From the NCBI RefSeq assembly GCF_011764565.1, contig NZ_AP022871.1, positions 9,176,320 through 9,240,319 of the forward strand: a DNA stretch of 64,000 nucleotides, written 5' to 3'. The translations under genes and the position numbers were made by a program. The notes beneath the pieces were generated by a model. That model saw only the letters and a list, made by a program, of their open reading frames with translations, did no database searches and was not told the DNA's origin. This DNA comes from Phytohabitans suffuscus. GTDB lineage: Bacteria; Actinomycetota; Actinomycetes; Mycobacteriales; Micromonosporaceae. Below, piece after piece: positions 44,672-54,588 of this stretch. Position 1 is the first letter of the stretch. Each line of letters begins with the position of its first letter.

Positions 44672-45418
44672 CTACCGCCGCCCCGTCGCGGGCCGGGCGC
44701 GGCGGGCGGAGAGCAGGACCATTCCCGTGTACCCCCAGTCGGGCAGGTCGGGGTCGGCGTCGATCCGCCGCACGGCCAGGTCGACGGTGTGCGGGGCGAA
44801 GACCTCGGTGACCCGCTCGGCGTCCACCGGCACGCCCGGCCACTGCCGCCCGCCGGCGATCGAGTACCGCGCCATGTTCTCCATGAAGGAGGCCACCAGG
44901 TACCCGCCCGGCCGGACGGTGCGCACGAACGCCCGGCAGAACGCGGCGAACTCCTCCCGGTCCTCGGTGACGCTCTCGGCGACGAAGTTCATCGAGCCGA
45001 GGGCGTACCGGCCCTCCGGCAGCGCGAAGGCGTCGGCGCGGGTCACCCGTACCCGGGAAAGGGCCTGGGCCAGCGACGGCGGCAGCGCCGGATTGCGCCG
45101 CCGGCACCGCGCGTAGAACGGGTCCCAGCTCGGGTCCGGGCCGTCGCGGAGCTGGCGGCGCAGGTAGCCGACGGAGGCCGCGCTGGGCTCGACCGCGTGC
45201 ACGAGCCGGCTCGCCGCGCCGGCGAGGGCGAGCGGGTACAAGTTGGGACCGGCCCCACATTCGACGCTCCGGTCGAGGGAGTCCGGCGCGAGCGCGGCGT
45301 ACACGGCGCTGTGGTGGTCGATGACCGCCTCGTCGGCGCGGTGCAGCCGGCGGTAGTTCTCCTCGAGGTAGTCCTCCACCGGCCACGCGTCCCAGTCGGC
45401 GTCCCGGTTGCGCAGCAT
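44672..45418 (-). CDS. SAM-dependent methyltransferase (NNMT/PNMT-like)
   Basis: The 248-residue protein has a Rossmann motif I variant (DRSVECGAGPNLYPLALAGA), LVHAVEPSAASVGYLRRQLR, and SMNFVAESVTEDREEFAAFC. The layout resembles the NNMT/PNMT/TEMT methyltransferases, which act on amine or sulfur compounds. It lies 45 bases downstream of the class V aminotransferase gene on the same strand, so they probably form an operon. Confidence 0.82.
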   Translation of the reverse strand: MLRNRDADWDAWPVEDYLEENYRRLHRADEAVIDHHSAVYAALAPDSLDRSVECGAGPNLYPLALAGAASRLVHAVEPSAASVGYLRRQLRDGPDPSWDPFYARCRRRNPALPPSLAQALSRVRVTRADAFALPEGRYALGSMNFVAESVTEDREEFAAFCRAFVRTVRPGGYLVASFMENMARYSIAGGRQWPGVPVDAERVTEVFAPHTVDLAVRRIDADPDLPDWGYTGMVLLSARRARPATGRR

Positions 45419-45463
45419 GATGTGGACCTTAGTCGAGGGCCGCGCCGGGATGCTCCACTGTGG

Positions 45464-47191
45464 TCAACGGGTGTCGCAGCCGCCGGCGGGCGACCACCGC
45501 GCGCCGTCGACGCAGGACGGCGGCAGGTGAAACCAGCGCAGCGCCTCGAAGTCGCCGGCCAGCCCGGTCGGGCCCTCGTCGACCGAGTCGGGGTACCCGG
45601 CCAGCAGCCGCCGCGCCTCGTCCAGGTAGCCGGCGAGCGCCTCCTCACCCGCCTCGCGCGGACGCGGCGGGCGGGACATCGTGCCGTCCGCCCCGTACGC
45701 GAGGTCGCGCAGCCGCAGCGGCGGCCGGCTCGGCCCGGCGCGGTGCCGCCACAGCCCGGTCCGCGGGTCGAAGCGGTAGTCGCCGAGCAGCCGGTGTCCG
45801 TCGCGGGCGACGATGTCGACGGCGTCCACAAGGTAGTCGGCGACGGTGTCGGAGATGAAGTAGTTGAAGTTGACGCGGGTCCAACCCGGCTTGATCCCCT
45901 CGCAGCCGTGGCTGATCTCGTCCTGGAACCGGTGCGAGTTCGCGAGGTCGATGGCGAGCAGCCGGTGCCCGTACGGCCCGGCGCAGGAGCACCCGCCGCG
46001 CGCCTGGATGCCGAACAGGTCGTTGAGCACCGCCACGACGAAGTTGTGGTGCAGGTAGCGGTCGCCGCGGCGCACGCGCAGCGAGACGATCGACAGCCGC
46101 CGGGCGTCCGGGTTGCCCAGCAGTTCGACGTCCGGGTTGGCGGACCAGCGGCGCAGCGCCCGCTTCCACAGCCGCTCCTCGCTGGCCTGGATCACGTCGG
46201 TGCCGACCGCCTCCTTCAGCGCGAACACCAGGCCGGCCCGGATCGACTCGACGATCGCCGGGGTGCCGCCCTCCTCCCGCGCGACCGGGTCGTCCAGGTA
46301 GCGGTGCGAGGTCGGGTCGACGAACGCGACCGTGCCGCCGCCGGGGACCGTGGGCACCGTGTTGCGGACGAGGTCGCGGCGCACCACCAGGACGCCGGGC
46401 GTCTGCGGGCCGCCGACGAACTTGTGCGGCGACAGGAACACGGCGTCCTTGTGGTCGGCCGCCCCCGGCGCCGACTCGCCGACCCGGATCGGCACGTACG
46501 GCCCGGCCGCCGCGTAGTCCCAGAACGACAGCGCCCCGTGCGCGTGCAGCAGGGCCGCGACCCGGTCGGTGTCGGAGAGGATGCCGGTGACGTTGGAGGC
46601 GGCGGAGAAGCTGCCGATCCGCAGCGGGCGGCCGTCGTACCGGTCGAGCTGCGCGGCCAGCTCGTCGAGGTCGATGTGGCCGTCGTGGTCGGCGCCGATG
46701 GGCACCACGTCGGCGACGCTCTCCCGCCAGGGCAGCTCGTTGGAGTGGTGCTCGTACGGCCCGACGAAGACGACCGGCCGCCGCTGCGGGCGCGGGTGCC
46801 CGGCCGGCAGGCGCAGCTCCAGGATGCCGACGAGCTTGTTGACCGCGGCCGTCGCCCCCGATCCACAGAAGATGACCAGGTCCTCGTCGGTGCCGCCGAC
46901 CGCGCTGTGGACGATCCGCCGGGCGTCCTCGCGCAGCCGGCCGGTGGCCAGGCCCGTGCCGGAGCTCTCGGTGTGCGTGTTGGCGTAGCGGGGCAGCACG
47001 TGCGCGCGGATCGCGTCCTCGATGAAGTCGAGCGAGCGGCCGGAGGCGGTGTAGTCGGCGTAGGTGATGCGGCGCGGCCCGTACGGCCCGTCGAGCACGG
47101 CGCCCTCGCCGATGATGCCGGCCCGGATCCGCTCCAGCAGCGCGGACCTGGTCGGACCCGCCGCCCGCGTCGTCGCGATCATGCCGGTCAT
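45464..47191 (-). CDS. class V aminotransferase / cysteine desulfurase-like PLP protein
   Basis: The 575-residue protein has HTESSGTG, FCGSGATAAVNKLVGILELR, GPYEHHSNELPWRE, the PLP lysine in FLSPHKFVGGPQTPGVLVVR and a later Cys-containing GIQARGGCSCAGPYGHRLL. SufS/NifS-type enzymes use a Cys in this loop, so it could be a desulfurase or a lyase. The C terminus is about 130 residues longer than usual. The first start at 47191 is used; ATG 47182 is possible. It shares a CATAAGTTGAG promoter box with the TetR region at 29.6 kb. Confidence 0.87.
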   Translation of the reverse strand: MTGMIATTRAAGPTRSALLERIRAGIIGEGAVLDGPYGPRRITYADYTASGRSLDFIEDAIRAHVLPRYANTHTESSGTGLATGRLREDARRIVHSAVGGTDEDLVIFCGSGATAAVNKLVGILELRLPAGHPRPQRRPVVFVGPYEHHSNELPWRESVADVVPIGADHDGHIDLDELAAQLDRYDGRPLRIGSFSAASNVTGILSDTDRVAALLHAHGALSFWDYAAAGPYVPIRVGESAPGAADHKDAVFLSPHKFVGGPQTPGVLVVRRDLVRNTVPTVPGGGTVAFVDPTSHRYLDDPVAREEGGTPAIVESIRAGLVFALKEAVGTDVIQASEERLWKRALRRWSANPDVELLGNPDARRLSIVSLRVRRGDRYLHHNFVVAVLNDLFGIQARGGCSCAGPYGHRLLAIDLANSHRFQDEISHGCEGIKPGWTRVNFNYFISDTVADYLVDAVDIVARDGHRLLGDYRFDPRTGLWRHRAGPSRPPLRLRDLAYGADGTMSRPPRPREAGEEALAGYLDEARRLLAGYPDSVDEGPTGLAGDFEALRWFHLPPSCVDGARWSPAGGCDTR

Positions 47192-47390
47192 AAGTTGAGA
47201 GTGCGCCTAAGGTCGCGGCCACGCCAGGGCCTTTCGGGCCGCGCGCGTGGCGTAAACCGGACACAACGGCCGTACGGGCACAGGCGCGTAAACACCGCGA
47301 GGCGACTTCGTTTCGTCTGTTGATCTCCACGAGGGCTGAACGGACGCTCGATCCACATCGACCCGGGCCTCTGCCAGGGAAGGGAGTGTC

Positions 47391-47596
47391 ATGCCGCCCC
47401 GTACACGAACGAGACGGCGCTGGAGCTCGCCCGCCAGCTCGCGCCGCTGCTCGGCCTCTCCGACATCCACCTGCCCACCGCCATCGCCGCCGACGTCCTC
47501 AACGGCGCCGCCGAGTGCGACGCCCTGCTCGCCGGTATCCCGCAGGAGCGGACCCCGGCGCCGCTGACCCAGCTCGTACCGGAGTGGCTCCCGTGA
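47391..47596 (+). CDS. small GatC/AtzG-like (DUF4089-type) protein (one apparent frameshift)
   Basis: The ATG at 47391 has GGGAAGGGAG upstream. With one base restored in the CCCC run just after the start, it encodes about 68 residues: YTNETALELARQLAPLLGL, IAADVLNGAAECDALLA and TQLVPEWLP. The stop overlaps the GTG of the amidase (GTGA). Small helical proteins of this kind (AtzG, GatC) pair with amidase-signature enzymes (AtzE, GatA). The assignment rests on size, helices and context, not on an exact motif. Confidence 0.6.
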
Positions 47597-49113
47597 CCGC
47601 CGCGGTCAGCCGCCGGACCCTGGTCGCCGGTGCGGCGATCGCGGGCGTCGCCACCACCCTGGCCGGCTCGCCGGCGCAGGCGTCGCCGTTCGACGGCCGG
47701 GTCCCCGACGTGCCCCTCTACGACCTGGAGGTCTGGCAGGCGGCGCAGCTCATCCGCACCCGCAGGCTCTCCCCGGTGCGCCTCGCGGAGGCCACCCTCG
47801 CCCGCATCGCGGCCGTCGACCCGAAAGTCAAGGCGTTCGTCAACTTGTACCCGGCCTCGGAGATCCTCGCCGCGGCGCACGCGGCCGAACGCGAGATCCG
47901 CAGCGGCCGCTACCGGGGGCCGCTGCACGGCGTGACCGTGGGGCTCAAGGACATCTACTTCACCAAGGGGAAGGTGACCGAGGGCAACTCGCGCCTCTAC
48001 ACCGGCTTCGTGCCGGACTTCGACGCGACCTCGGTGGCCCGGCTCAAGGCGGCCGGCGCGGTCATCTTCGGCAAGGTCGGCACCAGCGAGCTGGCCACGT
48101 CGACCGCCAGCGAGGCCAACAACCCGTGGGACCTGGCCCGGACCCCGGGCGGTTCCAGCTCCGGCTCCGCGGCCGGCACCGGCGCCTCGGAGTTCATGAT
48201 CGGCATGGGCACCTGCACCGGCGGCTCGATCCGCGGGCCGGCGGCCAACTGCGGGCTGACCGGCTTCAAGCCGACGTACGGCACGATCAGCCTGCACGGC
48301 ATCTTCCCGCTCGCCTGGTCGATGGACCACCCCGGCCCGCTCGTCCACAGCGCCCGCGACGCCGCGCTGCTCGTGGACGCGATCGGCGGCGAGGACCCGC
48401 TCGACCCGTTCAGCCGCAAGGTCAAGCGGTACCGCCTGGCCGACGAGGTGGCCCGCAACAACGGCCGCAAGCCGCTGCGCGGCGTCGTGGTCGGCGTACC
48501 CGTGCCGGACGACTTCCTCAGCGGCGTGCCGAACGAAGAGGAGGTCGCCGCGTTCGAGGAGGCGGTCGGCGTGATCCGGTCGCTCGGCGCGACGGTCTGG
48601 CCGGTGCGCAGCAAGGTCAAGCTGCCCGGCCTGACCAGCGTGAGCTCGTTCTACGACCCGATCCGCAGCGGCGAGGTGGCCGCCTTCCAGCACCGCAACC
48701 TCGTCACGCAGCCGCAGAACATGTCCCAGGACTACCGCAACAAAGTTGTCGCCGGTCTCATGTTGCCCGGCACCGCCTACCTGCAGGCACAACGGGTGCG
48801 GCGGCTGTGGCGGGACGGCTTCCTGTCGATGTTCGACGACATCGACGTGGTCATCCACTCCGCGGACAACATCGCCGGCCTGAAGGCGGGCGGCAACCCG
48901 CCGCTGCCCCGCCCGTCGAGCGGCAGCAAGACCAACATCTGGAACCTCAGCGGCGCCCCGGCGGTGGCGATCCCGACCGGCCTGTCCCGGGCGGAACGGA
49001 TGCCGCTGTCGATGCAGGTGGCCGCCAAGCCCGGCGACGACGGCATCGCGCTGCGGGTGGCCGACGCGTTCCAGTCGGTGACGGCGCACCACAAGGCGCG
49101 GCCCGCGCTCTGA
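47593..49113 (+). CDS. secreted amidase-signature amidase
   Basis: The 506-residue protein has a Tat-like signal (AAVSRRTLVAGAAIAGVATT), GVTVGLKDIYFTKGK with the catalytic Lys, and the Gly/Ser-rich amidase signature RTPGGSSSGSAAGTGASEFM in which the catalytic Ser triad lies. It has the expected family length. The preceding small helical protein overlaps its GTG start by four bases and may be its GatC-like partner. The substrate is not known. Confidence 0.9.
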   Translation: MTAAVSRRTLVAGAAIAGVATTLAGSPAQASPFDGRVPDVPLYDLEVWQAAQLIRTRRLSPVRLAEATLARIAAVDPKVKAFVNLYPASEILAAAHAAEREIRSGRYRGPLHGVTVGLKDIYFTKGKVTEGNSRLYTGFVPDFDATSVARLKAAGAVIFGKVGTSELATSTASEANNPWDLARTPGGSSSGSAAGTGASEFMIGMGTCTGGSIRGPAANCGLTGFKPTYGTISLHGIFPLAWSMDHPGPLVHSARDAALLVDAIGGEDPLDPFSRKVKRYRLADEVARNNGRKPLRGVVVGVPVPDDFLSGVPNEEEVAAFEEAVGVIRSLGATVWPVRSKVKLPGLTSVSSFYDPIRSGEVAAFQHRNLVTQPQNMSQDYRNKVVAGLMLPGTAYLQAQRVRRLWRDGFLSMFDDIDVVIHSADNIAGLKAGGNPPLPRPSSGSKTNIWNLSGAPAVAIPTGLSRAERMPLSMQVAAKPGDDGIALRVADAFQSVTAHHKARPAL

Positions 49114-49218
49114 GTTTCGCCCACGGGCCCGGGCACCGCGGCGTAGCGTCGGTGGAGCGGGACCGCGCCGGCGCACGCGCGGGACACGAACACCAGCTCG
49201 ACGGCAGAGGAGGGCACG

Positions 49219-49602
49219 ATGCTGTCCGATCACACCCCGGTCGCGACGCTGCCCACGGCGGACGTCGCCCGGGCCCGGGGCTTCTACGAGAACACGCTGG
49301 GACTCACTCCGCTGGAGGAGGATCCCGGCGGGGTGATGTACAAGTGCGGTTCGGGGAAGCTGTTCGTCTACCAGTCCGAGTACGCCGGCATGAACCAGGC
49401 CACCGCGGTCTCGTTCGCGGTCCCGGACGAGAAGTTCGACGACGAGGTCGACGCGCTACGTAGCAAGGGCGTCACCTTCCAGACCTTCGACTACGAGGGC
49501 ATGGACTGGAAGGACGACGTCATGGTCAGCGAGCAGATGCGCGCGGTCTGGTTCAGCGATCCGGACGGCAACGTCCTGAACGTCGGCACCGGCACGATGT
49601 GA
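49219..49602 (+). CDS. VOC-family (glyoxalase/bleomycin-resistance fold) protein
   Basis: The 127-residue protein starts MLSDHTPVATLPTADVARAR and has the two beta-alpha-beta-beta-beta modules of the VOC fold, with the typical GFYENTLGLTPLEED and the C-terminal AVWFSDPDGNVLNVGTGT. It is preceded by GGAGG. VOC proteins bind metal or sequester small molecules; no activity can be predicted. Confidence 0.9.
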   Translation: MLSDHTPVATLPTADVARARGFYENTLGLTPLEEDPGGVMYKCGSGKLFVYQSEYAGMNQATAVSFAVPDEKFDDEVDALRSKGVTFQTFDYEGMDWKDDVMVSEQMRAVWFSDPDGNVLNVGTGTM

Positions 49603-49629
49603 CCGCACGCCCCCACCAGGGGCGTGCGG
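49603..49629 (+). terminator. hairpin after the VOC gene
   Basis: Perfect 11-bp arms, CCGCACGCCCC (49603-49613) and GGGGCGTGCGG (49619-49629), with a 5-base loop. Confidence 0.8.
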
Positions 49630-49647
49630 CGTCGTCCACAGCGCGGC

Positions 49648-49932
49648 TCAGTCCATGCCCGCCGGCGCGTGCCACCCGCCCGCCGGCGGCTTGCGCACCA
49701 GCTTGAGCACGTCGCGCCACTGACCCTCGCCGGGTGGCGACGCGGCGACGAGCCGGTCGACCCAGGCCCGCGCCACCCACTCGTCACGGAACGCGGGCCA
49801 GGTCAGCTCGCGCCCGCCCGGCCCGCCGTCACGGGCCCGCACGAGCCACCGGTCGCCGTCCTGGTGCAGCCAGATGTCGCGCCGCCCGGCACCGCGGGAG
49901 ATCTCGTTCCACCACCGTCCGGCCAGATCCAT
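49648..49932 (-). CDS. hypothetical small protein
   Basis: The 94-residue protein (MDLAGRWWNEISRGAGRRDI...) is rich in Trp and Arg, with LHQDGDRWLVRARDGGPGGR and a C-terminal KPPAGGWHAPAGMD. I recognise no family, but the composition is unlike a shadow frame and the gene fits between two others. It is divergent from the acetyltransferase gene. Confidence 0.6.
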   Translation of the reverse strand: MDLAGRWWNEISRGAGRRDIWLHQDGDRWLVRARDGGPGGRELTWPAFRDEWVARAWVDRLVAASPPGEGQWRDVLKLVRKPPAGGWHAPAGMD

Positions 49933-50041
49933 CCCACCACGCTATCGAACACATGTTCTAATCCACAAGTGCCGGCGGGCCGCCCGCGTGGGCCAGCCTC
50001 GACGAGCCGGCGCGCGCCCGCGCCCGTGGCACCATGGCCGG

Positions 50042-50584
50042 GTGACCCTCGTGGAGATCTCGCTCGCGGCGCCGGACGCCGCCGCCGACAGCGCGTTCCT
50101 GGCGCAGACCACCGACCTCGTCAACCGCGTCTACGCGGACGCGGAGAAAGGCATCTGGCGCGCGGGCGCCGAGCGCACCAGCCCGGACGAGCTGGCCGGC
50201 ATCGTCCGCGCCGGCGAGCTGGCGATCGCCCGCCTCGACGGCCACCTGGTCGGCACGGTGCGGGTGCGGCGCCTGGACAGCGGCGAGGGCGAGTTCGGCA
50301 TGCTCGTCGCCGGCGCCGACCACCGCGGGACCGGGTTGGGGCGGCGGCTGGTGGACTTCGCCGAGGGCTGGGCGCGGGGCCAGGGGCTCGCGACGATGCA
50401 GCTTGAGCTGCTCGTGCCGCGCGAGTGGACCCACCCGGTCAAGGACTTCCTGCGCGAGTGGTACACCCGCATCGGCTACCGGCCGGTCCGCACCGCGAGC
50501 CTCGCCGACGACTTCCCAGGCCTGGCGCCGCTGCTGGCCACACCGTGCGACTTCGTGATCTACCACAAGCCACTGTCGGGTTAG
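50042..50584 (+). CDS. GNAT acetyltransferase
   Basis: The 180-residue protein starts MTLVEISLAAPDAAADSAFL, and has GMLVAGADHRGTGLGRRLVDFA, the acetyl-CoA binding motif A. The C-terminal VPREWTHPVKDFLREWYTRIGYRPVR is a typical motif B. The substrate is unknown. Repeat copy B begins 14 bases after its stop. Confidence 0.88.
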   Translation: MTLVEISLAAPDAAADSAFLAQTTDLVNRVYADAEKGIWRAGAERTSPDELAGIVRAGELAIARLDGHLVGTVRVRRLDSGEGEFGMLVAGADHRGTGLGRRLVDFAEGWARGQGLATMQLELLVPREWTHPVKDFLREWYTRIGYRPVRTASLADDFPGLAPLLATPCDFVIYHKPLSG

Positions 50585-50597
50585 GACCCACACAAGC

Positions 50598-50712
50598 TGT
50601 TCCAGGGGTCGCCGTTCTCGGGTGACACCGGGTCGTCCTTTGTGGAGATCTGGGCTACCGCGATGTCCGTCGTGGTCCGGACCGTTGCTCCCGCGGCCTC
50701 GCCCTCCGCGTC
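50598..50712. repeat. dispersed repeat copy B
   Basis: The left half matches copy A (CTTTGTGGAGAT then TGGGCTACCGCGATGTCCG). The right half (GTCCGGACCGTTGCTCCCGC, GGCCTC) matches copies C and D at 62.6 and 63.9 kb. Copy B thus bridges two related repeats. Confidence 0.8.
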
Positions 50713-51222
50713 ACACAACCCCGAGCCGCCCTTCGGGCGGTAGGCGACGGGCCGCCGGCGTGCCACTGTGGACGCGCCGGGCGAGGTAGGGCCGTCACTC
50801 GAACCATACGTGACGAACCGCCCGCCGTCCGCGTCCACAGTGGCCGTACCGAGTGGACCACCGGCGCCCGCGGCCCGTCCCGGCCGTGTGTAGTCCACTG
50901 TGGCCTCCGCGCCCAGGTCGTGGGCGGGCGCGAGCTTCGCCTGGCTGGACTCGGCGGCCACCACCCGCGCGCCGGCCCTCCCACGCCGGGTCGACGCCCT
51001 CGCCGACCCGCGGCACCTCGCCCGCTCCCCGCCGCCCGGCACGTAGGGCGAACAACCGTGGGAAGAGCTGCTGACCCAGCCGCCGCGCAGGGTGTCGAGA
51101 AAGATGACGTCGGCCGCGGCCATGCCGACGACGACCTGGCCCGCCCCGGGTGACGGTACGGGCAGGTCGACGCGGGTGAGCACCTCCGGGCCGCCGGACG
51201 AGGCCAGCTGTATCGCACGCGT
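50713..51222 (-). pseudogene. remnant of a zinc-type quinone oxidoreductase
   Basis: Minus-strand frames give TRAIQLASSGGPEVLTRVDL, PSPGAGQVVVGMAAADVIF, RVVAAESSQAKLAPAHDLGA and GRFVTYGSSDGPTSP, in the order of NADPH:quinone reductases (MRAIQL...VPxPGPGQVxV...). The usual ATG is ACG here (51220-51222), much of the middle is missing, and frames change several times. It is a true remnant that now abuts repeat copy B. Confidence 0.7.
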
Positions 51223-51292
51223 GGGGCCGGGTCCGCGACCTCGAGCGGGCTCGAGGTCCAAGGCCGGCGCGCCCACGGTCAAAGGGCAGGGG

Positions 51293-54267
51293 TCAGGACA
51301 GGCGCACGGTGTCCACCCGGGCGGCACCGGTGAAGACGAGGTACACGTCGTGCCGGCCGCCGGCGCGGCGCAGCGCGGTCGACACCTCCGTCCACGCGTA
51401 CCGGCCGCCGGTCGCCGGCACGGCCACGGTGCCGAGCAGCAGGCCCCGCGCCGGGTGGTCGAGCCGCACCTCGACACGGGCCGGGGCGTCGGCGGAGGCG
51501 CGCAGGGTCGCGCGGACCGGGCCGGCGCCGAGGTCCACATCGGAGTACCGCACCCACTGCCTCGCCGCCGTCGCCGCGACCGCGGTGCCGGACGCCTTCG
51601 TGGTGTCGACCAGCGTCGTACCCGAGTAGCCGTCGAACGTCCAGGCGGCGACCGGCCTGCGCAGGTCGCGCGGCGGAATGGTCTCGCCCTTCACCGTCAG
51701 CGTCGCGGTCCGCCGGATGTCGGTGGCCGAGGCGCCGACGAGGATGTCGTACGTGCCGCTCTCCACGACCGGCCGGCCCCGCGTCACGTCCCAGTAGGAC
51801 AGGTCGCCGGCGCGCAGCGGGATCCGCACCGACTTCGTCTGGCCCGGGGCCAGCGACACCCGGGCGAACCCGCGCAGCTGCTTGAGCGGCTGCTCAGCCC
51901 GCGACCGTCCAAGGTGGGTGTAGAGCTGCACGGTCTCCACACCGGACCGCCACCCGGTGTTGGTGACGTCGACCCGGACCCCGGTCCCGTCCACGCGCAG
52001 CGGCGAGTACGCGAACGTCGTGTAGCTCAGCCCGTACCCGAACGGGTACAGCGGCGTGCCCCGGTGGTAGAGGTACGTCATGCCGGTCCGGGCGATGTCG
52101 TAGTCGAGGATGCTCGGCAGCTCCGCGTCCGAGCGGTACCAGGTCTGGGTGAGCCGCCCGCTCGGGTTGGTGTCGCCGAAGAGGGCGCCGGCGACCGCGT
52201 TCCCGGTCTCCTGCCCGGCGTGGCTGGTCCACAGGATCGCCGGCACGTTCGCCTGCTCCCAGTTCACGGTCGTGGGGTAGCTGTTCTCCAGCACGACGAC
52301 CGTGTTGGGGTTGGCCGCCCGGACCGCCTTGACGAGGGCGGCCTGGCTCGGCGCGAGCGCCGTGGACACCCGGTCGTTGGTCTCCCGGCCGTTGATGGCC
52401 GGCATGCTGCCGACCACGACCACCGCGACGTCCGCGCCGGCGGCGGCCGCGACCGCGCTCTCCGCGCCGCCGCGCACGACCTCCTTGGCGAACCGCGCGG
52501 CGGTGGCCGCCGTCGGCGCGCCGAGCGCCAGCCGCCCGTCTGAGTCGACGGTCAGGTACCGGTCGGGCGGGAACCACGGCTCGCGGGTCTCGTAGCCGGC
52601 GTACCGGATCGCGTACGTGCCGTCCGGCTGGGCCTCCAGCTTGAACTGCTGCTGCACATACCACCCGTTGGGCTGGGTGTCCCGGGTGACGAACGGGCCC
52701 CAGTTGTAGCCGAGGTAGCGCCCGTTCGCCGCGCTGCGCAGGGTGAGCAGCCCCTCGCCCCAGTCGAAGACGTCGAACTGCGCCGCCTCGCCGGCCGCGC
52801 TCCCCGCACGGTCACGGCGTCCGCGTCCGTGGTGCCGGTGGCCGTGACGTACCGCCCGGTGGCGACGTCGCGCAGCGCGATCCGGTCGACGCCCTCACCG
52901 CCGACGACGGTGGCGCCGGCGCCGAGCCGGGCGGCGACGCCCTGGCGCGGTGTGACCGTGTACGGCGGCGTGCCGCTGTACCAGTCGGTGTAGACGGTGT
53001 CGGCGAGCGGGCCGACGACGGCGACGCGGCGGGTGTCCGAGGCCGCGAGCGGCAGCAGCGCCCGCTGGTGCCGCCGACCACCTGCGGCGGCCGCGGGTGG
53101 GGCGTTCTTGAGCAGGACGAGCTGCGCGTCGGCGGCCTGGCGGGCGAGCCGGCGGTGCTCCGGAGAGTCGATGACGTCGGGCGTGATGGCCGCGTACGGG
53201 TTGCGCCCCGGCGGGTCGAACTCGCCGAGCCGGAAGCGCACCGAGAAGATGTGCCGCAGCGCGTCGTCCACATCGGACCAGGACAGCAGGCCCTGCTCGG
53301 TGGCGGCGGTGAGGGCGGCGACCGTGGAGGCGGCGCTGTCGCCGTCCTGGGTGAAGCTGTCCACACCGGCCTTGACCGCGGCCGCGTTCGCCTCGGCCTG
53401 GGTGGCGTGGTAGGCCTGCGGCCCGGTCAGGTTTCCGGGCGCGTACGCGTCGCTGACCACCATCAGGTCGCGGTCGGTCCAGGTACGCACCTCGGCGTCG
53501 AGCGACGGCTCCACAGTGGCCGGTCGCCCGTTGACGAGGTTGTACGACGTCATCACGCCGGTCGCCGCGCCGGCCGCGATCGCGGGGCGGAACGCCGCGT
53601 ACTCGTAGTCGTGCAGCAGCCGGGGCGGCAGCACGGACGAGGTGGTCTCCCGGCGCACCTCGTTGTTGTTGGCCAGGTAGTGCTTGAGCGTCGGCGCGGT
53701 CTGCAGGTAGGTGGGGTGGTCGCCGGCCAGGCCCCGGGAGTAGGCGGTGGACATCACACCGGTGAGGTACGGGTCCTCGGAGTACCCCTCCTCGTTCCGG
53801 CCCCACCTCGGGTCGCGCAGCAGGTTGACCACGGGCGCCCACACGTTGAGGCCGTTGCCCGCCGGGTCCTGGGCGTGGAAGCCGCGCGCCTCCCGCCCGA
53901 CCGCGCCGCCGACCCGCCGGATGAGGTCCGGGTCCCAGGTTGTGGACAAGCCGATGGCCTGTGGAAAGACGGTCGTCTCGCCGAGCCAGGCGACGCCGTG
54001 CAGGGCCTCGGTGCCGGTGCGGAACGCGCCGACGTCGAGTCGCGGGATCGCCGGCTGGTACTGGTGCAGGAGCGAGATCTTCTCGGCCGGGGTGAGGCGG
54101 CCGACGAGGTCGTCGATCCGCGCGGCGAGGGGGAGGTCGGGGTCGCGGAAGGGGTACGCCGGCTCGGCGGCCCGCGCGGGGGCGACCGGGGCGATCAGGA
54201 CGGCGGTGACGGCGGCGGCCAGCCAGGCTCTCGGAGCGCGCACGCGGATGACACTTGCCGACGGCAC
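51293..54267 (-). CDS. secreted GH3 beta-glucosidase/xylosidase with fibronectin-III and C-terminal domains (one apparent frameshift)
   Basis: A signal peptide (MPSASVIRVRAPRAWLAAAV) leads into a GH3 barrel with GTEALHGVAWLGETTVFPQA, RDPRWGRNEEGYSEDPYLTG, TLKHYLANNNE and the nucleophile Asp in DLMVVSDAYAPG (about D271). One base is missing in a G run near 52804. Then follow a PA14-like insert, VVVVGSMPAINGRETNDR, PAILWTSHAGQETGNAVAGA and the C-terminal Fn3-like domain (VDVTNTGWRSGVETVQLYTH). A final CBM6-like domain ends AARVDTVRLS. Restored length is about 992 residues. It is divergent from the sugar ABC operon with a shared 320-bp control region. Confidence 0.9.
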
Positions 54268-54354
54268 CGGAACCTGTCAATAGTTTAGACGTCATACGAA
54301 CTATCAGGAGGAGCGGGATCGCCGAAACCGTTACGAAATCATCGGTTGACCCCG

Positions 54355-54461
54355 TTGACACGGCGGCCGGTGGTCAAGTTAGCTTGCGAACGAACAGTCG
54401 AAGCGCTTCGACTACACCCTTCGACCAGATCACGCTGTTCGACCAGACCACACCGTTCGAC
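54355..54461. promoter_or_regulatory. promoter and LacI-type operator of the sugar ABC/GH31 operon
   Basis: TTGACA (54355-54360) and a TTAGCT-like -10 (54379-54384, 18 bp apart) precede a perfect 16-bp palindrome GTCGAAGCGCTTCGAC (54397-54412). Three TTCGAC half-sites follow at 54420, 54438 and 54456, exactly 18 bp apart. This fits a LacI-family repressor that binds the palindrome with extra downstream half-sites, and would also affect the divergent GH3 gene. Confidence 0.75.
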
Positions 54462-54588
54462 ACGTCGCCCGACCGGGGCGCTGGCCCGTTGACGCCGGGC
54501 CGGCGAGGCGCGCCCCGTACCCACCCCTGTCTCGCTACGCGGACCGCCAGGCCGGCCGGCCCGCCCACCGCCCCACGAGGAGGCAGCC

